Source: Trichomonas vaginalis G3
Taxonomy: Eukaryota; Parabasalia; Trichomonadida; Trichomonadidae
NCBI RefSeq assembly: GCF_026262505.1
Contig: NW_026529243.1
Span: forward strand, 169,010-233,009
Reading direction: 5' to 3'
DNA length: 64,000 nucleotides
Positions within the stretch are counted from its first letter, which is position 1; every line of letters starts with the position of its first letter. The position numbers were made by a program, and so were the translations under genes. The notes below the pieces were generated by a model, which was not told the origin of the DNA, searched no databases, and saw nothing but the letters and a program-made list of their open reading frames with translations. Below, piece after piece: positions 27,626 to 39,080 of this stretch.

Positions 27626-27940
27626 GTAAACTCCTTAGTTCGATTCCTTCATTTTATTAAATTATAAATATACAATTCTTTCTAATCTTCCTTTTTCATA
27701 ATTCATTTCTCATTTAAATTCTAAATAATCTAACTCTACTAATCTAGATTTTTTCTAATATCAATTTTTCATATACAAACTCTTATTTTTTCTTTCAAAA
27801 TTCCATTTTCCAATATTTTTTGAAAATTTTACATAATTTTATATATATTTTATTCTATTATTATTACATAATAATATTATACATATTAATTGTTTTAATT
27901 TTTGAATGCATACGATAATTTTTAATTCAATTTTTAAACG

Positions 27941-29340
27941 AATGTTTTGATGGGACGAGCTTACTGCTCATAGGCTCATCCCATCAAAACATTCCATTCA
28001 AAACTCTGGCCTTCATCGAGGCCAGAGCCAACAATTCATCCCCTCAGAGCCAAGTTCCTCGACGGTCGTCCTCATTAGGCCTGATCCGAGAGGAACTTGG
28101 CTTTGAACGAAAATCACAAGCTCTGGCCTCAGGAAAAGCCAGAGCTTCGCAAACAATCCTCGGGGCCGGCTTCCTCAAAGACCGCCCTGATTCGGGGCGG
28201 CCGGAGAGGAATCCAGTCCCGAGAGAACGTCCATACGAAGCTCTGGCCTTTTCCGAGGCCAGAGCTTGTAAATACAATCCGCAGGGCCGAGTTTGAGGGA
28301 GATCGTCCACATCATTGGCGATCTCCTCTCTTCTCGGCCCTGAAAGACATGCAAATACAGGCTCTGGCCATAGCAAAGGCCAGGGCATGGCTTACATTCC
28401 CCAGGGCCGGCTTTCCCAAATGCCGCCCTTATCCCGGGCGGCAGGAGTGGAATCCGGCCCTGGGAAGTAGAAAATACGAAGCTCTGGCCCAAGCAAAGGC
28501 CAGAGCCTGCAAAATTCATCCTCAGGGCCGAGTTCTGCGATGATCGTCGATCATGTCGACGATCTCGCAGGAACTCGGCCCTGAAAGACATACAAATACA
28601 GGCTCTGGCCCAAGCAAAGGCCAGAGCCTCGCTTACAATCAAATTTGCCGAATCTCAGGAGATCGTTCAAATCACGGACGGTTTTCCCTGAGATTCGGCA
28701 AAATAAGTCAAATTACAGTTCTAGAAAGACTAGAAGGGGGCCCTGACCTTAAGAAAGGACCCCCTTCCCGGTCTTTCTGGCGAACTTTGGTTCGCATTGC
28801 GAGTGTCTGCTGCGAATCCGGGGCTGAGCAGCAGACACTCGCAATCATATGTCGCGGCAAGTGCACCTGTGGTGCCAGAATGCACTTGCCGCGACAATTG
28901 CGAAATGCAAAGATGATGCCGGAAGGAGCGGCAATACTGGCAAAAGCCACTCCTTCCGATACCAGAAAGACTAGAAGGTGGCCCTGACCTTGAGAAAGGA
29001 CCCCCTTCTCGGCCTTTTTTGTTAAATTTAAGATCATTTCAATTGCAAAATTATTTCAAAATTCATAATGGATAGTACCATACGAAGGTGCAAGTCATAG
29101 CAATGGTGCACCATCAATATGAGCCCCATTGCTATGACTTCACCTCGGGATAACCTCGATGGGAGGAAAAGTGGAGCAATTCGAACATTGCTCCACTATA
29201 CAAGTTCTTGTAAGGATAGGTATATAGTTACCACATCCTTACAAGAACTGTTCCTCGCTTCGAGGTTTCTTGTGATTGTGTGTGCTGTGCCATCCAATGG
29301 ACAAACGATAGCACAGCACACACATACTAGGCATGATAAC
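27941..29340. repeat. GC-rich array of alternating hairpins (array 1)
   Basis: A run of roughly 20 inverted repeats with almost no gaps, far more GC-rich than its surroundings. From 28,004 to about 28,630 short hairpins of one type (GCTCTGGCC, 6-10 nt loop, GGCCAGAGC) alternate with longer hairpins of about 55-65 nt having unique arms, at a period near 118-120 bp. Examples of the long type: 28,048-28,102 (AGCCAAGTTCCTC arms), around 28,524-28,585 (CAGGGCCGAGTTC arms). Later come 28,795-28,850 (GCGAGTGTCTGCTGC arms), 28,853-28,895 (TGTCGCGGCAAGTGCA arms), 29,180-29,210 and 29,214-29,270. Two copies of an AGAAAGACTAGAAGG block flank the 28,720-29,020 part. Confidence 0.85.
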
Positions 29341-31714
29341 CCTTCCTTATGAATTAGGACGCGATAGCCCTGACCTCACCCCGGGATAACTTGCATTTGT
29401 ACTCATATCCCAATCAATAACATAATTTATATCAAGACACACCTACCACTACATAATATAGCATTATATCAACACAATACTAATATATAATGTTAAAAAC
29501 ACACAAATTGATGATATTCATAATATAAATTGGGACCAAAGATCTATATTGAGACCTAACTATTATCAAACCTTTATATATAGGAAACATACATTGCACC
29601 TATAGAATATTGAATGAAAATTAGATGGTTCTAAAATTCGATATCTGATGCTGACCCAAGGTGGTCCTCATTCCTATATATGTTCATCTATACCTAATGT
29701 CCTAATATTCATCCATATACATGTTGGGTCTATCTCCATCAGAAGGGTCCATGCTGAAGTGTGGGTATTCAATTTCCACCCAACGGTTCAGCACGCCTCC
29801 ATTATATTCCCACTCATTATATTCGTAAATTTTGAGGTTTATCCTTCGCTTTTAAGATCATTGAATTTGATTTTTATATAAAATAGTTATATATTAGAAA
29901 ATATTATGAGTTTATGTGATATTATTTTTCAGAAGATTTTGTGTTCTTCTTCAAAATTTTATTTTTTTATTAAAAAGAATCTTTACAAAATATACATTTA
30001 CTTTAATTAATATTTAAAAACGTGCTCTATCAAAAGTTCCAAAAATTCAATATTTTAGCTTTTCTGAGGTGTCACTTTTGATGAATTTCTGTTTACAACA
30101 GATTGGCGCTTTGCGCCAATCAAATAGCAAATAAAATGACTTTTCAAAATATTTATTAATTATTTATTATCAAAAGTCAAAAAAATCCGATATTATTACA
30201 TTACATCTGATTGCAAATCAAAATTCGTTGAAATAACTTTGCCGAACAAACAACCAAAGTTGTTCTCAAAATATGATTAGCGGCGCGAAGCACCACTACG
30301 TAAACGATAGACAAAAGGTGTATGAAAAATTGAGAGAAATATTTCATTTTCATTTCATATTTTCTTAACCAGACATTCCGCACAAACTTCTAATGTATTA
30401 CATTGATCTAATGCATCATTGGTGTTCCATCATACCTTCAATGATTCACAATTTGCACATTTGGTTACAGATTAATATTGAAAATTCTAAAATTCTAGAT
30501 TTTCATCTATAACAAGTTCTTTGTTATCCCGTGCTTTATTAATTGTTAACTTTAGAGCTCCTAAATATCCTTACAAATTGCATAAATTCCGAAATAGTTT
30601 CTCAAAATAATCTATGATCGCATAAATATCAGATTACGTTAAGACTATTAATGTTTCAAATACGTTACAACCGTTTGCTATAGTTAAGGCATTTTTTTCA
30701 TTTATGATAATGACTTCAGCTCTAATTTTGTCAAGTAACAAACTGATCTAATGTCTTATCTAAGTGTATTCATTTCTAAACAAATTCTTAATAAATGCTT
30801 TGCTTTCAATATTTTTTGAAAAAATCTCTAAAATCTCAAAGTATTCTCTAAACCACTTCGATGCATATAAAAATTTCTCAGATGTTTTACATAATAATCT
30901 TTAAAATATAATATTAATCACTCAAATTAAAATTTCATTGTATAAACTCATTTCCTATAATCATAATATATTTATTTTGCTGAAGTTGGCTGGGCTTGCC
31001 CGAAGGGCAAGTCTAGCCAACTGAAGCCCGAAATTATATTATATCAAATTTGATTTTTTTTACCTAAAGAATTGTTGCAAATACATCCACGCTACAGATC
31101 ATTAAACTTTATTTATTTCATTCTGACAAAAAGCTTCATGACATGCTTGTCCTGTCATTATAAATAAAATAATTGAATAACTTCCATCAAAAAGTCGAGG
31201 GTAGGTCGATCTTTTGCAGCGCATTTTAACAAATTGTGGACAAAATTGAATGAGTGAAGCCGTTTTCAAGTTCATTACTGAGAGCTTTACAAAATTTGCA
31301 AGTAATGAACAAGATATAAGAATTACACAGGCAATATCGTTTATTCCATTGGGGACAATTGCATCCTCCACTTGGGAGACGGAAAAATGAAACCATGATT
31401 TATTGAAAATTAAAGATTAACGTTGATTAACTCATACTATTCAATTTCAGATAGAGCAGAGAGATTAACAATCATAAAAATTATGAGATACAAGAGTGAT
31501 ACCATGATTTATTAAATATTCTTTTCCAAGAAAAGCATTTAAAAAGCGTATTTATAAATCATATATTACTGTAACCACAACATTAAAGACAAGACCTTCA
31601 AGGATACAGATTTGACACTTTACAAATGTATTTTGACACTTTACATGTCCCCCAAACGACATCCTTACCCTAATATAAATAGTATGTTAAATGTATCCAG
31701 CAAAATGCTTGAAT
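29341..31714. other. Gene-free AT-rich stretch with MULE-end copy and single hairpins
   Basis: No supported gene. 29,801-30,102 is a copy of the terminal part of the MULE at 40.7-45 kb (reverse of 43,547-43,847), without the fold-back duplication seen there. Single hairpins lie at 30,103-30,122 (ATTGGCGC-TTT-GCGCCAAT) and 30,984-31,022 (AGTTGGCT...GGGCTTGCCC). A reading frame of 89 codons on the minus strand at 31,102-31,371 has no supporting feature. Confidence 0.5.
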
Positions 31715-31893
31715 TAGGGTTGTTAAAAATATCAAAAATTAGCGTTTTGAAGACACCATGGTGTCTTATAATTTTCCCTTCCTTATTGGCGTGTAGAAAT
31801 AAATGCGCCAATAGATTGAAGAAGAAGAATTGTTTTTCTCTTAATGAACTTTAATCCTTTTGATATAAGAATATTAAAAACATTAATATAATT

Positions 31894-34800
31894 AGAGGTA
31901 GGGCAACGATAGAAAATTTTTGGAAAAAAAGTTCGGAGATCTTAAACGTATCATATTCCCTGCATGGTTTGGTATCTTCCGCCATGCGTTGTGCCAAACA
32001 TATTGACACTTTCCAATAATTAATTTATGGTATGAGTCACAGAGTTAGATTATAAAAAGAAAGTAAATAATTGCAATTAGAAATCATATATGTCGGAAAT
32101 CAAATGTTGATGAGCAGAAACCTTTTACTCATCATAAAAGAGATAAATCACTAAAGATTTGTATACATTAAAATTTGATATTTGGTACTCGAAAACTGTC
32201 TGATGGGACTCCTCCAAAATGAACCAATCTATCGCTGAGGACCAAATTAGATGATGTGGATGGTGTATTCTCTAATTCTAACTTAGGAAGAATGGGAACA
32301 AAACGAATGACGACAACAACATGTCAAACATAGATTAAATATCTATGAATCAATAAAGTATACGTGCATTGAAGGTGATAACGATCACTTGAGGCTTATA
32401 ACTCTTTGACTAAATTATGCAATAATTAAATATAATCATTTTTATATATTTTTATATATATATAATTAATATATACTATCCCTGCTTAATAAATAGTATG
32501 ATCAAATTTGTTTGAAAATTTAATTATGTATATGAAACTATGTCTTCTATATAAAAATCAAAATTTTCGGACGAACCTAGATTGAACCTATATGAAAATC
32601 TATCATTTTTGTTAATTGAGTTAATATGAATCTTTTACATATGTATATATAGCATTGATAGCTTATATAATCATGGTTTATTCCATATTAACATATTTTT
32701 TCAGTTAAATTTGTTAATAATATCATGTAACAAATTAATTCAAGATTAGAATGTCTACAAAATGCTAACAAATAAGAACAAAATACGATTTCTCGACTTA
32801 AATTTTAATATGGAGTAGTTTTTCGTTTAAATCTAATTAAAAATGAATGAAAACTTATCTTGTACTATTTTCATTCAAAGATTTTAATAATGTAAATCAT
32901 GCATTTTCATAATTCAGTACAGTTCTTTTTAGAATTAAAGTTGATGAGGATGATATTTGTGATTTAAAATAATTTGTTAATGTTCACCTTTTATTCATCA
33001 CCTTGTGGTATGCCCTAAAGCAATAGCATTATCAATTCTGCTGAATTGATCAACTCAAAATTTCAAAAATGAAATTAAACAATTTGAATTTTCACATGAA
33101 AAAATCAATTTCGAAAAAAATTTGGAAAATCAAAGTATTTGATAATTAGTCAAATTGTTGCATGCTAAGTTCGGTCAAAATGTAAACCTCTCAATTTTAT
33201 CGTCGGGGGAAGTAACTCAATTCCTTCAAAATTATTCTTTAAATATTGAATTTAAAGTTATTTAATTTGGATTATAAATAAATAGGCTAATACAATATTT
33301 AAAAATGAGAAAAAATAACTTTTCAAAGAACTTTTCATAATCTCAAAGAAAATTTTTTATTCAATAATTATAAAATTAATTAACATTCATAATGAAATTG
33401 GATTTTTTTATAAAAAATTGGTCCTACTTAACTTTTTGAGAGAATTTGGCTTTCTCGTAAACGAAAAAGGGGATTTGACGGAGTCAAATCCCCGCTCACA
33501 AAAAGTGGACTTTACATGTCAAATTTTATATGCATGTAATGTCCACTTTTATGAGTTTTAGGAAGGAATTGGAAGCCATGAGTTACTGACATTGCATCAG
33601 TATCTCATAGCCTCCAATTCCTTCAAAAAATGGGAGAAACTTTGTCCGAATAGTTTAACATTCGGACAAAGTTTCTCCCATCTTTCAATGTAATTGCTAC
33701 CTGTGAGGTACTGACTTGAAGTCAGTGCTTCACAGGTAGCAATATCCAAAAATTTAAAAACATTTTATCAGTTCGTTAGAGAACTAGAGCTTCCTAGGTA
33801 CTGAACCAGAATCAGTGCCTAGGGTACTCTAGTGATCTATATAAATCTGAGAAACTTTGAGGAAATTGTTCGACATTTCCTCAAAGTTTCTCAGCAATTT
33901 AGCGAGGAATGTTCGTTATCGTGTAGATATTTATAATATATACATGATAACAAACATTCCCCGCTAAAAGATGTAAAATCTTATAAGAAATAATTGCAAA
34001 AGAATAACAAATTGCAACAAATTTTATATGAAACTGAACCTTATGAGGTAGTGATTCAAGATCACCGCCTCATAAGATTCAGTTTCAATCTCAAGTATCT
34101 CAAAAGTAAGGCTCTATTTTTTGCCATGTAAAGTGTCACTTTTTCTATCCAAATGATAAGTTATTCAGAGAAAGTTTCCCAGCTATCAAGAGGGAATTGT
34201 TCCTTATGAGGTATATATTCATACTGTATACCTCATAAGGAACAATTCCCTCCTTAAAACGAGAAAACTTGTTCGAAATTGTTTATCATTTCGAACAAGT
34301 TTTCTCGTTTTTAATAAGAAACTAAAGGCTATGAGGCACTGATTATATATTAGTGCCTCACAGCCTTTAGTTTCTAATAGATAGCTGGGAAACTTTCTCC
34401 AAATGATAAGTTATTCAGAGAAAGTTTCCCAGCTATCAAGAGGGAATTGTTCCTTATGAGGTATATAGTTATAATGTATACCTCATAAGGAACAATTCCC
34501 TCATTAAAATCGTAGATATTTTTTACTTATTACTCATGCTTTCAAAATCACAATCCTCTGAAAAGTTATTTTTTATTAAGAATTTAGAATTTTGATAAAT
34601 ACCTTTTTTCAATTTGATATAATACTTATATATTTTCAAAAAGACATTTTGAAAAGATATCTCAAAAGTTCTCTGAAAACCTATTTTTGATTAATTTTGA
34701 GAAATATCCGTATTAAATTAATCACTAAATTCATTCAACACTACTTTAATTTTTAAATTCAAAAAATTATATGTGCTTCTTAAAATGTCTCACAAAAATT

Positions 34801-37048
34801 TTATTATAAAATTATATACAATATTAAAAATCCCACAACATTTTTTACTTTACATAATCGTACTTCCTCGACGATTAATTTCCCCTCAATTCCTATCGTT
34901 GACCGAACTTAGCATGCAACAAAATAATCAATTTACATCGTTTTTACTCATAAAAAACAACTAATTTTTGATTTTGATATCATATTTGATAAATACTCAT
35001 TCCAGAGTTGACGTAATGTATTAATTATTGTTAGAGATATTGCTTTCGCAGCAAAATTCTTATTTCATGAAAGAAAAAAAAATGATTTTATTCCAACAAA
35101 AACAAGTAAACAGATGAATGGAAACGTACTATATTTTCATAAATGTAGTAATCAGTGTGTCAGCTTTTGTTTATAATGTTCGAGTCAAAATGTATTAACT
35201 TGTAATAAGAAATATTCGAAGATTATATGAAGTATTGAGCATTCTTTGTAGAAATATTTGTAATTCATTACTAACATATATAATAAAGTTGTTTTTTTTT
35301 CCTTATTGCAATAATTTTGTCTGATTTTAATAACTTTTCATGTATACGAGTTGTGTGAATATGCATCATAATATGCGTAAATATACTTATTTGCGACGAA
35401 TAATGTGGTTGCATAATGGAGGTGCTAAATTTTGATTTTTAATATGGGGCTTTGGTATGTATAATCATGTTCTTATCTCAACGTAGGAGTATTGGTGCAA
35501 TATGATTAAAATTTACGAGGTTGATCTTAAATTGAATAATTCTGGAGTATAAATCACAATGCAGCTAATTCTATGTTAAAGATAGATACAGATTGTAGTA
35601 ATCAATTAGGGAGTACAAATTCATTCTTTCATTTCTGTCGTATTGAGCAGAAAGGAAGAGATCATAACCCTAGGAAAAAAAGCCCAAATTCGTCACTTTT
35701 CATAGTACGTTAAACTCAATTCGCTCGGCGAATGCCGAGCACACGTACTCATCATTCAACATAATATTCTCATTCTTTGGTTATTATAGTGCCAGACAAC
35801 ACAAGATTTCAAAGAATTACTTGAGTTTTCAATTAATCTTAATCCGATTTTAGATTTATCGAGAACTCCATCATCACAATCACATACTTCAGTGCGGTAA
35901 CTACAATTATCCATATACAGAAGGAAGTTCTTTTCGAACAACTCATTTGGAGTCTGTTTTGGAAAGAACTTCTTTCTGTCCGACTTAATTTCATAGTTCC
36001 TGATCAACCAAAAGACAGAAACCACACACTATCTACTTAGGAAAGGAGTTCTTTCTAAATCTTCCTTAAATTGAGATTTTACGAGAGATAACCCTTCTAT
36101 TGCACTTAAAAATGAACATTTTGATATCTTTAGTATCACACATGGTCATATATAGTATTTCATCTACATGAATACATTCATCTTTCGAAGTCTCTCATTA
36201 AATGGGAGGCTTCGAAAGATGAATCGTTTTATTCATACAACTTTAAATCTCGAACACATTTAGAGAGTGAGTATATCATTTTATTCTTGTTTTGAGTTTA
36301 TTCTGATTCAAAATTGCAGTGAAAACAGAAGTTCACACATCATATCTGAATGTGAGCTCATCTATACTTATACGATCTCAATACCTCCACTCTAAGCATA
36401 AGAGGTGAAGTTATATAAAAATTATCAGATGCGTTGAAGTCTCAAAAGTATTGCCTGAATGCTTGTTTCATATTTGTCCAAGTAGTTTCAATGAATAAAT
36501 GTATTGTTTTTTATAATTTCGATTTATTTTTAGAAAATATTCAATATAAACCTTTATTGTGTTATTTACATCTCATAAATTCTCTGTCTAAATCATATAA
36601 AAGCGCGTTTTACCCCTATGAATCAAGAAATTCATTCAATATTCATGGTATATTTATTAAATTTATACGATTTACTAATAATCAATATTATATCCTCATA
36701 AATAGCAATATATTTTGGTAATCTATGATAATCATATACAATATTTAAAATCAAATTTTCATTAGTTTAGGTTCCTTGTTAATAGTAAACCATTATATTT
36801 ATTACTAATAATAAAATCTATGTGTCGTATTGAAATTCAATAAAATTACTTATTCGGTCCAAAAAAACAAATTAGATAAAATTTTTCTTTTTTTATGTAA
36901 TTTTTGTTTTTCATTTTTCTCAAGATCCTAAGTTATGTTCTAACTTTTGACATCATATCCTATCATGCTAGGCTATATATTATAGCATATCCAAAAGGCA
37001 AGGAAATCTATCAGAGAAGCCTTTTTGACCTATCGTTGCCCTACCTCT
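31894..37048. mobile_element. 5,155-bp element with perfect 19-bp TIRs and 8-bp target duplication
   Basis: It begins AGAGGTAGGGCAACGATAG at 31,894 and ends with the exact reverse complement at 37,030-37,048. It is flanked on both sides by ATATAATT (31,886-31,893 and 37,049-37,056), an 8-bp target duplication made inside the hAT copy. The 8-bp duplication fits hAT-like transposition, but no transposase is encoded: only short, doubtful reading frames exist. It contains a nested hairpin-array element (33,157-34,920) and further hairpins at about 35,918-35,986 and 36,174-36,226. The rest (31,913-33,150 and 34,921-37,030) is AT-rich and gene-free. I do not recognise the family. Confidence 0.85.
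33157..34920. mobile_element. Hairpin-array element (array 2) with 22-bp TIRs
   Basis: Bounded by inverted GCATGCTAAGTTCGGTCAA (22-bp repeats at 33,157-33,178 and 34,899-34,920). Inside, from 33,464 to 34,502, are about 15 consecutive hairpins, AT-rich and mostly 50-65 nt. They alternate between an A type (core GAGGTACTGA...TCAGTGCCTC) and a B type (core GAGAAACTTTG...CAAAGTTTCTC). Clear members: 33,501-33,550; 33,562-33,624 (A); 33,631-33,681 (B); 33,694-33,744 (A); 33,784-33,832 (A); 33,848-33,894 (B); 33,901-33,965; 34,029-34,087 (A); 34,190-34,252 (A); 34,258-34,309 (B); 34,318-34,376 (A); 34,379-34,437 (B); 34,440-34,502 (A). No gene. A shorter inverted relative lies at 60,114-61,050. 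Confidence 0.8.
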
Positions 37049-37991
37049 ATATAATTTCGATTTCGGAAATTAAATTTCCAAATTTTTTGTCGATTTCGGA
37101 AATAACAGGATCCCGCATCCAACACGCAACAACAAAACACAAAACACACTTTTTGGTTCTTTCATCGTTTTAATCGTAATTTATGTAATACATGATTTGG
37201 ATAAATTTTACAATAATAGAACCTATATTATATTCTTTTCAAAGATTCTTGCAAATCATCAAAAATAATTGTATTTTAAAAAACGATCAAATTATCCTTT
37301 CATTATTTTAAACTTAAATTAGTTTTTATGATTGACTAAAGCAATCATATTTATTCATCATTAAATAAACAAAAAAATAATATTTGAGAGTTATTTCAAA
37401 AAAAAACATTGAATTTATTAATTTGTCTCAATTTCAGTATTATAAATTTTTATAATTTCAATATTTTGAAATACACTTTTTAATATTTCAATATTTATGA
37501 TATTTCAATGTATTAAGTGGTCTCAAATTGAGCTTCTCAAATATAAGTTGGCCTATTCAAATAATAAAATTAAATAATATTTAAAATAATAAATAAAAGT
37601 GATTGAGGTCATAGCAAAACGGCTGTTTCAGTCATTAATTCTTAAAAATAAAAAGGGTAAAAACTAAATACAATGGGTAAAATTCAATAGTGTCTGTGCT
37701 ATCGTTCAATTTGAAGGTGTCTTTTGAAACCGCAAGACACATTGAATTTTTGAATAGTGTATTATGGTTTGACAGACACCAATGAAAAAAATAAAATGAT
37801 ATTTATTTTAAATATATAAGATCCTTATATAAAATATAAATATTTTATCGTTTTATTTTCTTGTTTTAGAAATGTTTTTTATTGAAAAATCAATAAAACT
37901 AACTCCAAAATAAAATTTTTGATTTAAAGACACTATGATGACACCAAGCAAATCTTCCAAGACACCTATCGTCGGGAATCTAACAACCCTA

Positions 37992-39080
37992 CTTGAATTT
38001 AGCTGATATGAGAAAGTTATGGAAATTGAAGCTATACTCTTCATTTTTTGAGAGGCAGCAATCCCAGAACTGCTAACACTTTTCGGATTGTTTTAAGAAA
38101 TTTTTCGATATGGTTTCTGATTCATTTGATTATTGCATTGTAGCAACTATATATTTGTATTCGCAGAAATATTGAATATTCTAATTATGGGTGCCGAAAT
38201 TCAATTTGAATTCAATTTAGCTTGCATGATTGATGGATGTGTGGTTCGGCCATACGAAAATTATCGTTAAAAGTCCAAAATGATATGGAAAGGCTTATTA
38301 AAAATAATAGATTCTAATTCTATAAGAAATTTATATTCTGTTTTTAAAATAACATTTGGATTTTCGATAACGATAACTCCTGTTTTGCATTCAATTTTTG
38401 AATTTTCTTGAAAATTGGTAATGAATCCATAAATACGGTTTATTATTAGTCAAAATAAAATAGAGAGAGAAAATATAATTTGAGATACTTTGAAAATTTG
38501 AAGCAAGTCAATAGTATAATACTTTTTTTGTTATGATTCTTATAACAATACCAATTAAATATTTTCCGGAAAATCTAACGATACTTTGAAATACAAAAAG
38601 AGTGAGAAAAAAATATTTAATGATGGGTGATTTAAATGATCAATATTATCCTATTAAATTTTGCCCTAATTTTTAAAAAACCGTTATTCGTTAAGTTAAT
38701 ATAGTATTAATCAAATTCTTCATATTAAATCTCTAATCAAAAATTTCGTGAGAAAACATTTTTTGATTGAGGAAAAAATTCAAGCATCGAAGTTTTCAAA
38801 AAGTTAAATGAGTTCTCACAAATTTGTGTGAATTTCTTATTTTATTCCTTTTTCTAGAAGCTAATATACAGTTGTGTTTGACCATTTAAAGTTATAAAAT
38901 TTGTAATTTTAAAGTCTCATCACACTTTTCAATGCTCGATTTTTAAAAACTGTTTAAAAATGGAGCTTATATTGAAATAGTGTAGAGACTAAAAATTACC
39001 ACAGACTATTTCAGAGGATTGAGTTGCCACTCAATCCTCTGAAAAGTCTGAGGTAATTTGCAAAATTTGAGAACCAAAAT
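37992..39080. other. AT-rich spacer with a hairpin before the GT61 gene
   Basis: No gene supported. 38,998-39,053 is a hairpin with arms CAGACTATTTCAGAGGATTG and its complement, ending 27 bp before the GT61 start. Its style (about 22-bp arms, 4-nt loop) matches the array hairpins. The first ~700 bp recur at 63,300-64,000. Confidence 0.6.

Larger units (their letters stand above)
3690..27640. mobile_element. Maverick/Polinton A, about 24 kb, nearly full length, broken
   Basis: A giant self-synthesising DNA transposon/virus fossil. Both ends carry the same inverted core (left 3,749-3,785; right 27,553-27,593) next to a run of about 28 A or T. Outside the homopolymer a shared GGAGTTTACAATTA appears in inverted orientation on both sides (3,678 and 27,621), so the repeat may extend outward. 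Parts present: capsid block, SF3 helicase, packaging ATPase, protein-primed polymerase B, retrovirus-like integrase, fibre-like gene, Dam-like methyltransferase and about 15 small genes. It looks structurally complete but carries about twenty coding disruptions. Several genes are almost identical to Maverick B, so the family has been active recently. No clean target-site duplication could be assigned. Confidence 0.88.
31715..37991 (-). mobile_element. Non-autonomous hAT copy split by a nested 5.2-kb element
   Basis: The copy is in reverse orientation to the autonomous hAT at 45.3-49.0 kb. It runs from TAGGGTTGTTAAAAATATC at 31,715 to TAACAACCCTA ending 37,991. Without the insert it is about 1.1 kb (31,715-31,893 plus 37,057-37,991). 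It retains both ends of the autonomous element and lacks the transposase gene. Flanks read (G)CTTGAAT on the left and CTTGAAT on the right, a nearly complete 8-bp target duplication. A second copy of its right part lies at 62,356-63,299. Confidence 0.85.

Noticed and set aside
27628-27650. B-box-like AGTTCGATTCC next to Maverick A's right end
   Set aside because: No A box or cloverleaf upstream; probably chance.
28097-28642. Overlapping long reading frames on both strands (about 150 codons each)
   Set aside because: They lie inside the GC-rich hairpin array. Palindromic GC-rich repeats lack stop codons on both strands, and the peptides merely repeat the hairpin units.
31102-31371. 89-codon minus-strand reading frame as a gene
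   Set aside because: No recognisable domain, no conserved copy, no promoter-like context, and it lies in a transposon-rich AT desert.
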